Below, piece by piece: positions 21,723-33,306 of a stretch of DNA of 64,000 nt. Numbering within the stretch: position 1 is the stretch's first letter; each line of letters begins with the position of its first letter. The notes below the pieces were generated by a model. It did no database searches. It was given only the letters and a program-made list of their open reading frames with translations, and was not told where the DNA came from. The stretch lies in assembly GCF_004193775.1 (NCBI RefSeq), contig NC_041002.1, forward strand, positions 36,925,112 through 36,989,111. The letters run 5' to 3'. The position numbers were made by a program, and so were the translations under genes. The stretch is from Glycine soja. Lineage: Eukaryota; Streptophyta; Magnoliopsida; Fabales; Fabaceae.

Positions 21723-23398
21723 CTTGTATATTCATGTCTTTTTGAGTGCTACTGTAGGAGTTGTTCAAACTTAGCATTGCATTCATGAGGATCTATTCAA
21801 ATAATGACAAAAAGAATGTCAAATGGAAACATTGAATTAATAACAAAGACGGAATTGCAATATTAAATAGAAACAATAACCTGAAGCATTATCCTGGATA
21901 TGAGTCGAGGCTGAATGGTCAGAAAAATGGCTTCTTCTCGATTACCTAACACATCACTGAGTAAGATGAATTTTCTCCCAGTCTGAACATTCAATATCAG
22001 ATTTGTCCAAGCTTTTATGCTTATCAGAGGCATCCAGCCTATCCCTTACACGATTCCTCTTACTTGCCATGTCTGAATCAGTATTAACAGGAGAAATGCT
22101 ACGACTACTCTCTGTATAGGACATTTGATTTGTAGGACTAACCATAACTCTCTTGGTTTGAATTACATTGCAACAAGAGGGACTAGCCTCCCCATTACAT
22201 GTTGCAACAAGAGAAATCTTAGGATGGGATACATATGAGCATTGGGTAACAATAGATCCTTGAGTCTGTGATTTGTTGGGGGCAAAATTCCCATATGATG
22301 ATTGAATTGGAGAAGGGGGCCGAGAAATTACTTTATTATTGATTGTATTACTTGATGGCAACAATGTGTTTTGACCTGAGAGAATAAGGATAGACTGAAA
22401 AGGTAATTGATGAAATGATGAAAACTAAGCATATATAATTAATAAAGAGTTTAATGGTCATTTACTAATAGTATAAAACACTTCTACATTGTGTTCAATA
22501 TGATTTTTAAACTAATTATCATAAAAGTTAATAAATTGATCATATATAATGGATTGAGATTAGATGATAATGTCCAACTTTTTACACTTTTAGAGTATAA
22601 TCCTTTTTTCTTATTAATAAATGTATAAACTAGGAGACAACTATACCTTGGACACGAAGTTTCCTGTCGGGTGGTCTACCACGAGGTTTCTTTTCAATTG
22701 GTACATGGAACATTCATTGCTAGAGCATCTTTTCTCCTATTGCCATACACATAAATCATGGGTGGACAAGTTTCCAGTTTCTGCATTAGTGTTGACAATA
22801 GAAACACCTAACATTAAAGCAAAGCAAAGTCAATGCATCATTACTTGATTTCAACACATGATTAGTCGACAAAAAAATGTTGTACCTGGAGGAGTTTCAT
22901 TACAAAGCCTTGATTGAGGAACCACTACATACTTTGTGTTCATCACCTCGACATTGGGTGAGGGTGAACTCTGAAAAGTATTGTAAATATCCACAGCCTT
23001 TTGTATGCCTTGCCTAAGCATGTGAATCATTACCTCGACCCATTGTTGATCCATCATCACCTTTTGCTCTTTCAAACACATATACTCATCCAGTATCTAC
23101 CCCAAGCTCATCCAGCTCTTCGACGCCTAAACAATTAAAAATAAAATTATTCAAAAGTCATTTTTTAATTTCTTAACAAGATCCTTAGAAGAAAGGAGTT
23201 GAGAAAGACGCAAAAGGAATTAACTTCATTGATCAACGAATCAGAAAAGAGGGAGGAAGCCTCGTTGCGGAAGGTGGAATGTGTTTGAGAAAAATTGTTG
23301 TCGTTGAGGTACTGGTCGACGACGAGGGCAACATGAACACGACTGATCTTGTTCATTCCAAATGACTCTGCCGTATTGGGTTGGTTTGTCTTCCACAT
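21723..23398 (-). pseudogene. C1: B-type LisH/AT-hook pseudogene
   Basis: Exon remnants on the - strand are 23225-23398 (MWKTNQPNTAESF, intact LisH), 22886-23126, 22647-22807, 21881-22375 and 21723-21792. Breaks: the 10th codon of exon 2 is TAG where + copies have CAG; exon 2 also lacks 15 nt in frame; exon 3 has lost 2 nt before CATGATT and soon reads a stop; its AT-hook has G to D (GRPPDRK); exon 4 has a 4-nt insertion before the EKI..LL segment and stops at 21954. The last exon differs from A-type, continuing LMNAMLSLNNSYSS. Just upstream the promoter is replaced by microsatellites. It was once an intact five- or six-exon paralogue. Confidence 0.8.
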
Positions 23399-23443
23399 TA
23401 TCGTTTATTAAATTTTCAGCCGCGAAGAAGAATAAGGAGGAAG

Positions 23444-23699
<256 letters not shown>

Positions 23700-25050
23700 C
23701 AAAAATTATAAATACTTTAATTTTTTATTAACAAATAAAATCAAGAATTATATAAAAGTACCAAATAAACATGTTCATTTTTGTTATCTTACATTTATTA
23801 AATAGATAATTTTATCAAACACTTATAATTCAAAAAAATATTTTAACAACTCTCAACTATCAACGATTCTCAGTTACTAACTAATTTTTAACTTTCAAGT
23901 AGCCTTTTCAGTTTACAACTATTTTTTCCAATCATAGCCTAAATAAATAAGTTATGTTTGTTTTCCTTAAATTATAGTTCAAAATAAGAACTTTGGAAGG
24001 CCTGATAACTATCATTCTTTTAGTTTTAAATTTTCTTTTCAATTAACTATTATTTGGAAAAAAATTGAAATTAAATTAATTATCTCACTCAATGAAAGAA
24101 TATATTTATAAAAAAATTAAAAGCTTCATTTTTTCACTAATATTTCTATAAGATAAAAAATAATTAATTAAAAAAATCCTTAATTTCAAATTATACTAAT
24201 AAGTAATTAAAAATATTATATATATATATATATATGTATATATATTATAATTAAGAACTTAAAAGCTTAACCACAAATTAAAAGTTATAAAATTTTTGAA
24301 ATACAAATTAAATTTGAATAATTAAAATCTTAAATACTTTAAAATATATAAATTTATTTAACTATTTATTTACTGATCTGAGATTTTTTTAATTTTATGT
24401 AATGAAAAATAAAAAATATTTTAAATTTTAAAATAAATAATTTAAAACTTCATAATAAATAAACATAACTAAAAAAAATAAATCCAATGAATTATATAAT
24501 AGTAAATTCTAACATCCTTTTTTTGACCATTACAATAACGTCTTATTAGGATACACATAAGATGATATTTTTCAAATAATTAAAGGGTTAATATAATGTG
24601 TAAGTGACGTCAATATAATATATATATAATGGATGTAAATATAAGGGGAAAATAATTATACATTAATAGTGTACAAATTTTTGCACCACCATCTAATCAT
24701 AATCGAGAATAATTATAAATTTGTTGACTTATATGATATTTATGTAAAAAATCATATTAATAATAAATTATGATTAAATGATAACAGTGCATCATCATTA
24801 AACTTGTAAATATAGTATTCTTCAAACAAAATTAAGGATTACTGTAGGTGTAAAAAAAAACAAGGGAATGTTGTCATAATTTATTTACAAAAATCCGCCA
24901 TATTGGGTAGTAATTTTCATATTTAAAAATTATTATAATTATTAATAGGAAGTTTGGATAAATGTAAGAATTGTAATAATAATTATTTTTAACTTTAATA
25001 TTTAACAAACAACTATATATATAAATAAGAAATAGTGTCAATAAACTTCC
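23700..25050. other. AT-rich module upstream of A2, no gene
   Basis: Direct counterpart of 8.7-9.96 kb and 43.17-44.73 kb. It contains AATGTGTAAGTG..GTCAATATAA, which is present once here and duplicated upstream of A3. No coding sequence. Confidence 0.5.
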
Positions 25051-25057
25051 TCTTTAG

Positions 25058-25090
25058 CACGTGAAAATGTATTTTATTTTTATATAAATA
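25058..25090 (+). promoter_or_regulatory. Putative A2 promoter: G-box and TATA-like box
   Basis: CACGTG (25058-25063), the core of a plant G-box, is followed by TATATAAATA (25081-25090), about 155 bp before the uORF ATG. Both are conserved at A3 (44738-44743 and 44761-44770) and both are deleted at A1. Function is inferred from position and motif only. Confidence 0.5.
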
Positions 25091-25244
25091 GATGCATCTC
25101 TTATTTTCTCTAATTTTATCTATGGTCCATATTAATTCAAATGCTTATTGTAAAAACGGATTCTTAAATTTTAATTCGGAATTTTTTATTGCGCCGGAAC
25201 TCTAATTGGCAAAAATTAAAAAACTACTGTTCAAACTTGAAAGT

Positions 25245-25391
25245 ATGGCGGTGATTCATGATGGCTATCTTTTAGATCTTTTTCGCGCCAAAATCCGTAT
25301 TTTTTATCTTCCCATCCATTTAAATTCACTTCTCTTTGGGAAGAAATTCTCTTTACCGGGCATCACACATCTCTTCTTCGTGGGAACGAAA
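25245..25391 (+). other. In-frame N-terminal extension of A2 (former uORF)
   Basis: The 49 codons correspond to the uORF of A1 and A3, but AAATTCAC replaces AAATTTCA(C/T), one nt shorter, so the frame runs into MWRQ without a stop. After the deletion point the residues differ (LLFGKKFSLPG instead of LWEEILFTG). Whether ribosomes start at 25245 or 25392 is unknown. Confidence 0.5.
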
Positions 25392-28103
25392 ATGTGGAGG
25401 CAAGTGAAAGCCACAAGTCAAGATGAGTCGATCGGAAGAAGGAGGAACATCAATCCCGTTCATGTCGCCTTCATTGTTGATAAGTACCTCTGCGACAATC
25501 ATTTCTCAAACACGCGTTGCATCTTTCGCAACGAGGCATCTTCTCTCTTTGCCACTTCGTCAATCAACCAGGTTTCTTGACCCCCTTCTGCGTTTTTGGC
25601 AACTTAACTCATCCAATTATGATAATTATAATTTGTTCCCTCATCAAATTATAATATCACCAATGATATCTACACAATTAACCTTTCATCATCACATATA
25701 GTTCTTAGTCGTAATTTTATATTTATTAGAGCACTTTGATAGTTAGAAAATAATAATCCTAACTCATTCAATTATATATATATATGATCCAAAATTGGTA
25801 ACATTTAGCGAAGTATCCCATGAGTTTCCAACCCATGAGTTACCGTTGTTTGGACTGGTTATTGGACTATGGGTTGAGTTTTGTGCCCTCCTTAAGAATA
25901 TATTATGTGAATTCAAGTCTTCCCAAAAACTTAAATACATGGGGTTTCTCAACAATATATTACTTTGTTTTTTGCATAGTTGCCGAAGACTTTGGAGGAG
26001 ATGCTGGATGAGTATATATTTTTGAAGAAACAAAATGTGGTCCTGAATCAAGAAAGAGTCATGGTGATGGAAGAGAAAAACAGGATTCAAATACTGTTGC
26101 AAGGCATGCAGAATGCCCTGAACACTTACAATGCTTTTCAGAGGTCACCCTCACTGAATGTCGCGGGGATGAATGCAAATTTTGCAGTAGTTCCTCAACC
26201 GAGAGTTTATAACAAAACTCCTCAAGGTACAACGTTTTTTTTTTCCTTGACTAATCATGAGTTGAAATATTGGTTACCATTGTATGTTCTTGTTTTAATT
26301 CAAGGAGGTTTGCAACTGTAATTGCTTAGAGCTGTCATTGAGTCCAAAGCCCACAACCCATTCCCATTCAGCCCCTACTTAATCCATTAAAATTATTGTC
26401 CCATATTGTGAGTTATTTTCATCTCCAACCCATGAATTTAAATTCTTTAAGGGGTTGGGGCTTTTAGTGGTTGTTGCATTAGCCTTATTTGCTTGCAATC
26501 ATGAGTTGACATATTGATCATTATTGTATGTTCTTGTTTTAATTTTTATATGTCGGTTGTTCTTGGTTTAAAGGTGGTCTACAACTTCAATTCTTTAGTG
26601 TTGTCATTTAGTCCATAGCCTACAGTCCATTCTGCCCTTACTTAACCCATTGAAACTGTAGTGCTTGTTTGAGAATTTTTCTGTTGGAAATAGAGTTTTT
26701 TTTCTTGTAGAAAAGCTCTCAAAAACTCTTCTAGCTTTATATCCAAACATGCTCATAGTCCCTCATGTGGGTTGGGGTTTTAGTAGGCTGTTGCACAAGC
26801 CCGATTTGCTTGGGATTTTCCTCAATTTTTATAATCTCAACAGTAACAACTACTTTAAACTGTTTAAATTGTGGTAGCAATTATCATTGTGAATGATTTT
26901 GTTGTCAGTTATAGTAACTTTAAATTGAGGTTGCGATGTTACAGCTGTGGATGTGTGGTGATCTCATTAGCTGGTGTTGATGGGTTTAAGTTATATGAAT
27001 GATGTTTTGACCTTGCTTTGCTTTTTGATTAGGTGTTTCTACTATTACAAGTATTGCTGCTGCCATGCAAAACACATCTAATACACAGTTGCTTACTAGA
27101 CCTGTCAACACCAATGTGGACACTGGAAACTTCTCAACACCCATGATTAGTGTGTCTGACAAGAAGAGAAAAGATACTGAAGCAGTAAATGGGCCTATAG
27201 TTGCAAAGAAACCTCGTGGTAGACCACCTGGCAGGAAAAATCAAGTCCAAGGTATAATTTTCTGTGAATCTATTAAGTATATTCTAAGCTTTCATAATGT
27301 CATCAATTGCATTTTTACTCTATCTTTATTTTCAGGTGAAAACACATCACCACAATCAAGTAATGCTGTCAACAACCAAGTAGTTTCTTGGCCATCTTCT
27401 TCTGCAACTCAATCATCATCTGGGAACTGTGCACCCAGCGGATCACTGGTTCAAGGATCCAATGCTGTCAAAGGCTCATTCAATCACCCTCCACTTTTTG
27501 TTCCAGACAATTCCCCAATTCCAAAGACACCTACAACACAATCCTCTCAGAGTGATACATATGTATCCCCTACTAAAATTTATCCTGCTGCATCTTGCAA
27601 TGGAGAGGCTAGTCCTACTTGTTGCACTATGAATCCAACCAACAAAGTTATGGTTGGCCCTGAAACACAAATGGCTTATAAAGAGAACAGTCATTGCAAT
27701 TCTCCTATCGAAGTAGATACAGGCAAATCAAGTAAGAAGGATGACGTAAGGAGCAAACTGAACTTTGATGCCTCTAATATGCCTGAGAGCTTGGACAAAT
27801 CATTGTCTAATGAGGTTTATACATCTGAGTCTGACAAGGAAGTTGACATATCTGACATTGATTTTTCAAACTTGATGGATTGCTGCCCATTCCTAGGAAT
27901 CACATCCGAAGATTTTTCTTACCATCCAGTTCCAACTCATTCCAAGGATAATGCTTCAACGTATTGTTTCTATTTAATGTTGCAATTCCTTCTTTGTTAT
28001 TTAATGCTTGTATCTGGCATTGTTTTTATCTTTATTTAATAGGTCTTCTCATGAATGCAATGCTAATCATTTGACTTACCATCAAACTGCAAACAATCAC
28101 TGA
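25392..28103 (+). CDS. A2: LisH and AT-hook protein, five exons
   Basis: Exons are 25392-25571, 25980-26226, 27033-27251, 27336-27960 and 28043-28103 with consistent phases, giving 443 aa from MWRQ. LisH is in exon 1 (N37H, S40N, S43C relative to A1), helical exon 2, AT-hook KKPRGRPPGRK in exon 3, Ser/Asn-rich exon 4 ending near the acidic DISDIDFSNL motif; exon 5 ends ..QTANNH. The continuous 324-codon frame at 27065-28039 is exons 3-4 read through the introns and is not the true product. A 1-nt deletion upstream puts an ATG at 25245 in frame, adding up to 49 residues (MAVIHDGYLL...). Intron 1 is 408 nt, shorter than in A1 (816) and A3 (711). Confidence 0.78.
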
Positions 28104-29750
28104 TAAATATTTGAATATACAGGGAAATAAAGTTCATTCTGTATTCTGCATAATTTTGCTCTAAACCACTGTTTACTGAGAAGTTTTTACCTTTGCAGGC
28201 CTTGATAGTCAACATGTCTGACTCTTAATTTGGGATATTAAACACCATTCATTTGTTCCTTAGCCTGTTTGGTCATTAGGTAAGGCTAAAATGATTACTC
28301 TTTTAGTGATTGTTGATGACTTTAGCCTTTGTTGTTTCTGGTTACTTAAACCAAAAAGGAATAAGTTACTGTAAAGGAATTCATTTGAAAAACTTCTCAC
28401 GAAGTAACTAATTATGTTGTTGTGAAGAAAATTATTGCATGCCAGATCACAACTGACTTGTTTGATGTTATCTGTTACTCTGTTGTCAAATTTCTTGGTC
28501 TAAGCCTTTAGCTAGTTGTGTATCTGTTTTCTCTCAAAGAAAATTAACTTTCTTCAAGTCTGGCTTTGATTTATTTTATTTTATTTTTATTATTATTACA
28601 GTGGCTTTCATTACTAATTACTATAATGGAATAAATCCTGCTAAGTTTCATTATTTTTGTTTGCCATTTCCAATTTTCCACTGATTATATTTTCTCCACT
28701 CTTGTGCAGGCAGTACAACTGAGAATTTGAAGTTACCAGTCAACAAGGTTTATGTTACTTATATGTTACGGGAAATGGATCATGTCCAGCTAGTAATTTG
28801 GTATGTGACTGTGATAACATTCAACAATTAAACAATTCGTTTGACGTGGGACGTATAACTAAGCATTGTAGTGAAAAGCTTTCAGATAGTTGTGTTTCTA
28901 TTCACTCTCGAGAGTAGAACTAGAATTGACTTTTTTCAAGTCTGGCTTTGGTTACTAATTACTGTAATGGAATAATTCCAATTTCCAGCTAATAAGTTCC
29001 ATTATTATTTAATTTGTCATTTCCACTTCACTTATTATATTTTCATCACTCAGCACAACACAGAATTTTGAAGTTACTTGTCAACACCATTTATGACGTT
29101 ACGTTACTTATATGTTAGGGGGAAATGAATTCAGTGTAGTCATGCAATCACACGATCAGTGATTTGTAAACTATGTGATAAACATCAGATGATTCAGATA
29201 TCAAATTTGCGTTTTAAATCTGATTTATTGGATAAAATGAGTGACTTGATCTTCATCTAATGGTTTAAACTGCTGACTGCTTATAAATGCAGATTGCAGA
29301 CAATGAAGAGACATTGCAGAGAACTTTGTCTTGTTTTAATTTATAGTTTAGGATAAAACAAAATTTTATAATGGCTAAGGATGTACAGTTGTGTAAAATT
29401 GTCTAATAACCGTAGATAGATTGGATTCTCCCCATCTGATTTTTCTTTTCCATTTTGTGATTCTAATTACTTGAACTCTGCAATGGAAATGCCATAAAAT
29501 GAGGGGTCCTTCTATTCCTTTTGGTTTCATTTTCATTATTCAATGATTCCACCCTTGTTAGAATTTGGAGATGATATACTATGTGCGCAACTTTGGCTAT
29601 GTGTACAACAATTTGGACTATTTGAAGCTAACTTTCTCTGTATGCATACATTAAAATGTTCAAGAATGAAGGCAAAAGTAGGTGTAGCTGGCTTTAGCGG
29701 TCATTCCAACATTGCATACATATATAAAATAGAAAAGAAAAAAAATAAAG
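28104..29750 (+). other. 3' region of A2
   Basis: Nearly identical to the A3 counterpart and close to A1. Acceptor-like sites recur (TTTGCAG near 28198, GTGCAG near 28709) without long reading frames. The 72-codon frame at 29543 is not convincing. Confidence 0.4.
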
Positions 29751-30097
29751 GGTTAAATTAGTTTTTTTTTCTAATTTATTTTTTAGGTTCAATTTCACTC
29801 TAATTTTTTTTAAGTTCACTTCGATATTTTAATTTTTAAAATCGATTCAATTTGATACCTCCGTCTAAATTAAATTGACACTATTAGGACATGTACGTTT
29901 TGTAGCAGTCTAAAGTCACTTAGTGGTGATTTTAAACTATCACAAAGTGTGATTTTTTAACATTGTTGGTCCAACTTAGACAATAGGACTAAATCGAATC
30001 GATTTTAAAAATTAGAGAACCAAATTAAACTCCAAAAAAAAAAAATTCTAATTAATCCTGAAAAATAAATTAAAAGACCAAAAAATTAATTTTAACC
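29751..30097. mobile_element. Long-TIR MITE behind A2
   Basis: Orthologue of 14910-15255: GGTTAAATTAG at the left, TTAATTTTAACC at the right, same neighbours on both sides. Confidence 0.5.
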
Positions 30098-30172
30098 AAA
30101 AGAAAACTCAATATAAGATGGTGAGAGATTTGTTTATGCAAGTGTTGTGTTCTTTCTAGAAATCGTAGATAA

Positions 30173-30555
30173 GGGTGTTCACGGGTCGGATTGAGTTGTG
30201 GTTTGCTAAACCCATTATCCAATCCCACCAAATTTGAACAATTGGGTTAGGTTGGATTTGTGCAATTTTTTATAGACCTGCCATTGAATCTCAAGAAAAT
30301 GAATGGTAAGGATGAGATTTAACTCTAAAAGAATTATTTTTTGAAGTAAGTGGATCCTCCTTTTTATTTATATATAATAAATTTAATTATATGATATGAG
30401 TTGGATCGGATAAAAAAATTAACCTTATTATCCAACCCATTTATTATCAAATCTTGATTGGATCGATTTAAATTTAAATTAAACACTTAAATAACTCAAT
30501 TCAATATAAATGGATTAAATTGGGTCACAGATATACCCGAGATGTGAACATCCTT
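30173..30555. mobile_element. GGGTGTTCACGGG-type MITE behind A2
   Basis: Orthologue of 15331-15716, with the same inverted ends and internal TTGGATCGGATAAAAAAA stretch. Confidence 0.45.
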
Positions 30556-30699
30556 AATCACAGATGTCTAAAATGACTGGGATGGAGATAGTGTTGTCAA
30601 ATGAGGTGAAAGACAATTTTCAGCCATTTAAGGAATTGGCTCTTAATACTGTGAACATGTAGGACTATTTTTTTTTTTTACTTAATCCTCAAATTTATC

Positions 30700-31258
30700 A
30701 ACAGAAAGAGACCTCTAACTAATCTGGAATTCAATCTAAAGGTAAGTAAATCTTGACCAAGAATTATTTTCATCGATGATTAAACTTGGGTACTACTCGA
30801 ATGAGGGCACAATCACTTTAGTCTTTAAGATTAATAAAATTAAAATAAAAAAATCTTTATAATGTATCGATCTTCTATTCTGACTTCCCCAAACCTTCTA
30901 GTAGCCAACCGAGACAATGATGGGTTCGTTGCCCTAGCTGGGATGGGGCAAAAGAAGTTTTGAGAATTCAAGAGAAGGTCACAATGAGATGAGCCCTTTC
31001 TAATTAATGATAGGGATCAAGCGGAAGTGCAATGATGTATGGAGCTAAGGCATCCTAACAGACCGATAGTCTTGAATATTGTTCCTACATGATCTGATTA
31101 ATTCGATTAGGTACTAGTCATCCATTTTCATTGTTCAACTCTTTGACAAGATGAGAAAACCAAAAACTTTGCCACTTCTCACTATCTATCCAAGGGATGG
31201 AAGGGCAAAGGCCTTTGGTGTCCCCTCTAGTTGATAATTAGGGTCTCCCAATGAATAT
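30700..31258. other. A2 distal flank joined to B-fragment flank
   Basis: 30.70-30.88 kb (AACTAATCTGG ... AAAATCTTTATAATG) matches 50.70-50.85 kb, and the following CTATTCTGACTTCCCC block matches 56.83 kb. It is thus the unoccupied version of the site where the copia element later inserted in the right unit. From about 30.98 kb the shared B flank follows. No gene. Confidence 0.6.
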
Positions 31259-31605
31259 CCAACGAGGCTTACTCCCTCTTTTCTGATTCGTTGATCAACG
31301 AGGTTAATTCCTTTTGCATCTTTCTCAACTCCTTTCTTCTAAGGATCTTTTTAAGAAATTAAAAGAGGATAGTTGAATAATTTTATTTTTAATTGTTTAG
31401 GCATCAAATTGTTGGATGAGCTTGGGACAGATATTGGATGAGTATATGTGTTTGAAAGAGCAAAAGGTGATGCTGGATGAACAAGTCGAGGTAACGCAAG
31501 AAAAAACCGGATTCACATGCTTAGGCAAGGCATACAAAAGGCTATGGATGTTTACAATACTTTTCAGAAGCCACCCTCACCCAAGGTCACAGCGAAATAA
31601 GCCGT
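31259..31605 (+). pseudogene. B-type fragment (end of exon 1, exon 2)
   Basis: It starts inside exon 1 (AACGAGGCTT), joined to flank sequence at about 31258, keeps the donor GAG|GTTAAT and acceptor TTTAG|GCATC, and reads SLGQILDEYMCLKEQKVM in exon 2 (phase 0, CAG intact) before a frameshift after GTAACGCAAG. It ends at CACCCAAGG like the other + fragments. A tandem-duplication by-product, non-functional. Confidence 0.7.
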
Positions 31606-31625
31606 TTCTAATTAATGATAGGTGT

Positions 31626-33306
31626 TGTTGGATCGAGTGGCCTCAGAATAATTAAGAAGGGGGGGTTGAATTAATTATTCCTAAACCTTTACTAATTAAA
31701 AATTTACTCTTCTAAGGCTTTTACTATGTTGTTAAGAGAATGAGGAGTAGAAGAGAAATTTAACCAAAAGTAGAAGCGGAAATTAAATGCACAACGGAAA
31801 GTAAAAGAGTAGGGAAGAAAGAGACAAACACACAAGAGTTTTTATACTGGTTCGACAACAACCCGTGCCTACATCCAGTCCCCAAGCGACCTGCGGTCCT
31901 TGAGATTTCTTTCAACCTTGTAAAAATCCTTTTATAAGCAAAGATCCACAAGGGATGTACCCTCCCTTGTTCTCTTTTAACCTAGTGGATGTACCCTCAC
32001 TAGAACTGATCCATAAGAGATGTACCCTCTCTTGTTCTCAGTCAAACCCAAGTAGATGTACCCTGTACTTGTACCACAAAGGATGTATCCTCCAATGTGT
32101 TAAGACAAAGATCTCAGGCGGTTAAACCTTTGATACTTTGTGAATGGGGATACAAAAGAATTCTCAGACGGTTAGTCCTTTGAACACTTTTGTATAAGGG
32201 AAAGGGAAGAATCAAAAGTATTCTCAGACTGTGTCGTTTTGAATTCTTTGACAAGGGAGAAGGGAGACACAAAAGAATTCAGGCGGTTAGTCCTTTGTTC
32301 TTTTGGAAAAGGGAGAAGAGAGACACAAAAAGAATTCAGACGGTTAGTCATTGGCAAATTCTTTTTGGCAAAGGGAGAAGAGATGAAAAGCACAAGTTTT
32401 CAAGGTTTAGAAAACCAGAAAACTTTGAAAAGCTTTTGGTACAAAGAAGAAGAAGAAGTTCAAAGAGATTCAAGGCTTGTAAAGGATTGTATGAATAAGT
32501 ATTCAAGATTCCTGAAATGCAAAACAAAGCCTTGCTTTTATAGACTCTTCATGTCTGGTCAAGACAACCATTTAGAAGAGTTATAACTTTTAGAAAAACT
32601 TAAAACCAATTTGAAAAAGTCAAAAACCTTTTGAAGAGTTACATCTTTTGATTTATTCAGAAACATTCATTGGTAATCGATTACCAAATCAGTGTAATCG
32701 ATTACACAAGGCTTTTATGTGAAAGGATGTGATTCTTCACATTTGAATTTGAATTTCAACGTTCAAAGGCACTGGTAATCGATTACCAAAACATTGTAAT
32801 CAATTATAATTTTTTGAAATTAATTGGAACGTTGTAAATTCAATTTGAAAACTTTTTCAAAACAATTTTGCTACTGGTAATCGATTACAACAATCTGGTA
32901 ATCGATTACCAGAGAGTAAAAACTCTTTGGTAAACATGTTTTGAGAAAAATCATGTGCTACTCAATTTTTGAGAAAAACTTTTTATACTGATATTGATTA
33001 AGCCTTCTCTTGATTCTTGAATCTTGAGTCTTGAATCTTGATCTTGATTTTTGAGATCTTGAACCTTGAATCTTGATTCTTGACTCTTAACTTTCTTCTT
33101 GAGTCTTGAATTCTTCTTGATTCTTATCTTGAACTCTTGAATTTTTCTTGATTCATTTGAGTTGGTCTTTGATTGATCTTTGATTCACTTGAGTTGTTCT
33201 TTGATTGATCTTTGAGCTTTTTGTCATCACCTTCGTCATCATCTTTTGTTATCATCATTGTTATCATCAAAACACCTTTGATTCACCATGAAGCTTTGCT
33301 TCTACA
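31626..33306 (-). mobile_element. Solo LTR, Sirevirus-like, with 5-bp target duplication
   Basis: The 1681-bp unit begins TGTTGGATCG and ends GCTTCTACA on +, so on - it runs TGTAGAAGC..CAACA with standard TG..CA ends. It is flanked by GGTGT at 31621-31625 and 33307-33311; paralogous loci at 16.48, 35.69 and 58.39 kb show the uninterrupted site. Inside are repeats of GATGTACCCTC (31.95-32.09 kb), CAGACGGTTAGTC units (32.11-32.35 kb), perfect palindromes TGGTAATCGATTACCA at 32671-32686 and 32773-32788 and an 18-bp one at 32895-32912, and a CTTGAATCTTGA-rich tract (33.0-33.18 kb). ORFs of about 100 codons here are repeat-derived. No internal region is attached. Confidence 0.85.

Noticed and set aside
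22621..22848. 75-codon + strand ORF (and 42244-42471)
   Set aside because: Antisense shadow of exon 3 of the C pseudogenes.
22886..23126. Use of the in-frame TAG of C1 exon 2 as a splice acceptor that would rescue the frame
   Set aside because: The sequence before it (AGCTTGGGG) has no pyrimidine tract, and exons 3 and 4 are frameshifted anyway.
27065..28039. 324-codon single-exon gene (and its twin at 47049-48023)
   Set aside because: The frame is exons 3 and 4 of A2/A3 read through intron 3 and into intron 4; splice sites GT..AG with matching phases are present and the start Met is internal.
32190..32586. ORFs of 102 and 115 codons in the solo LTR
   Set aside because: Lys/Arg-rich frames through tandem repeats of an LTR; no start context or homologous protein seen.
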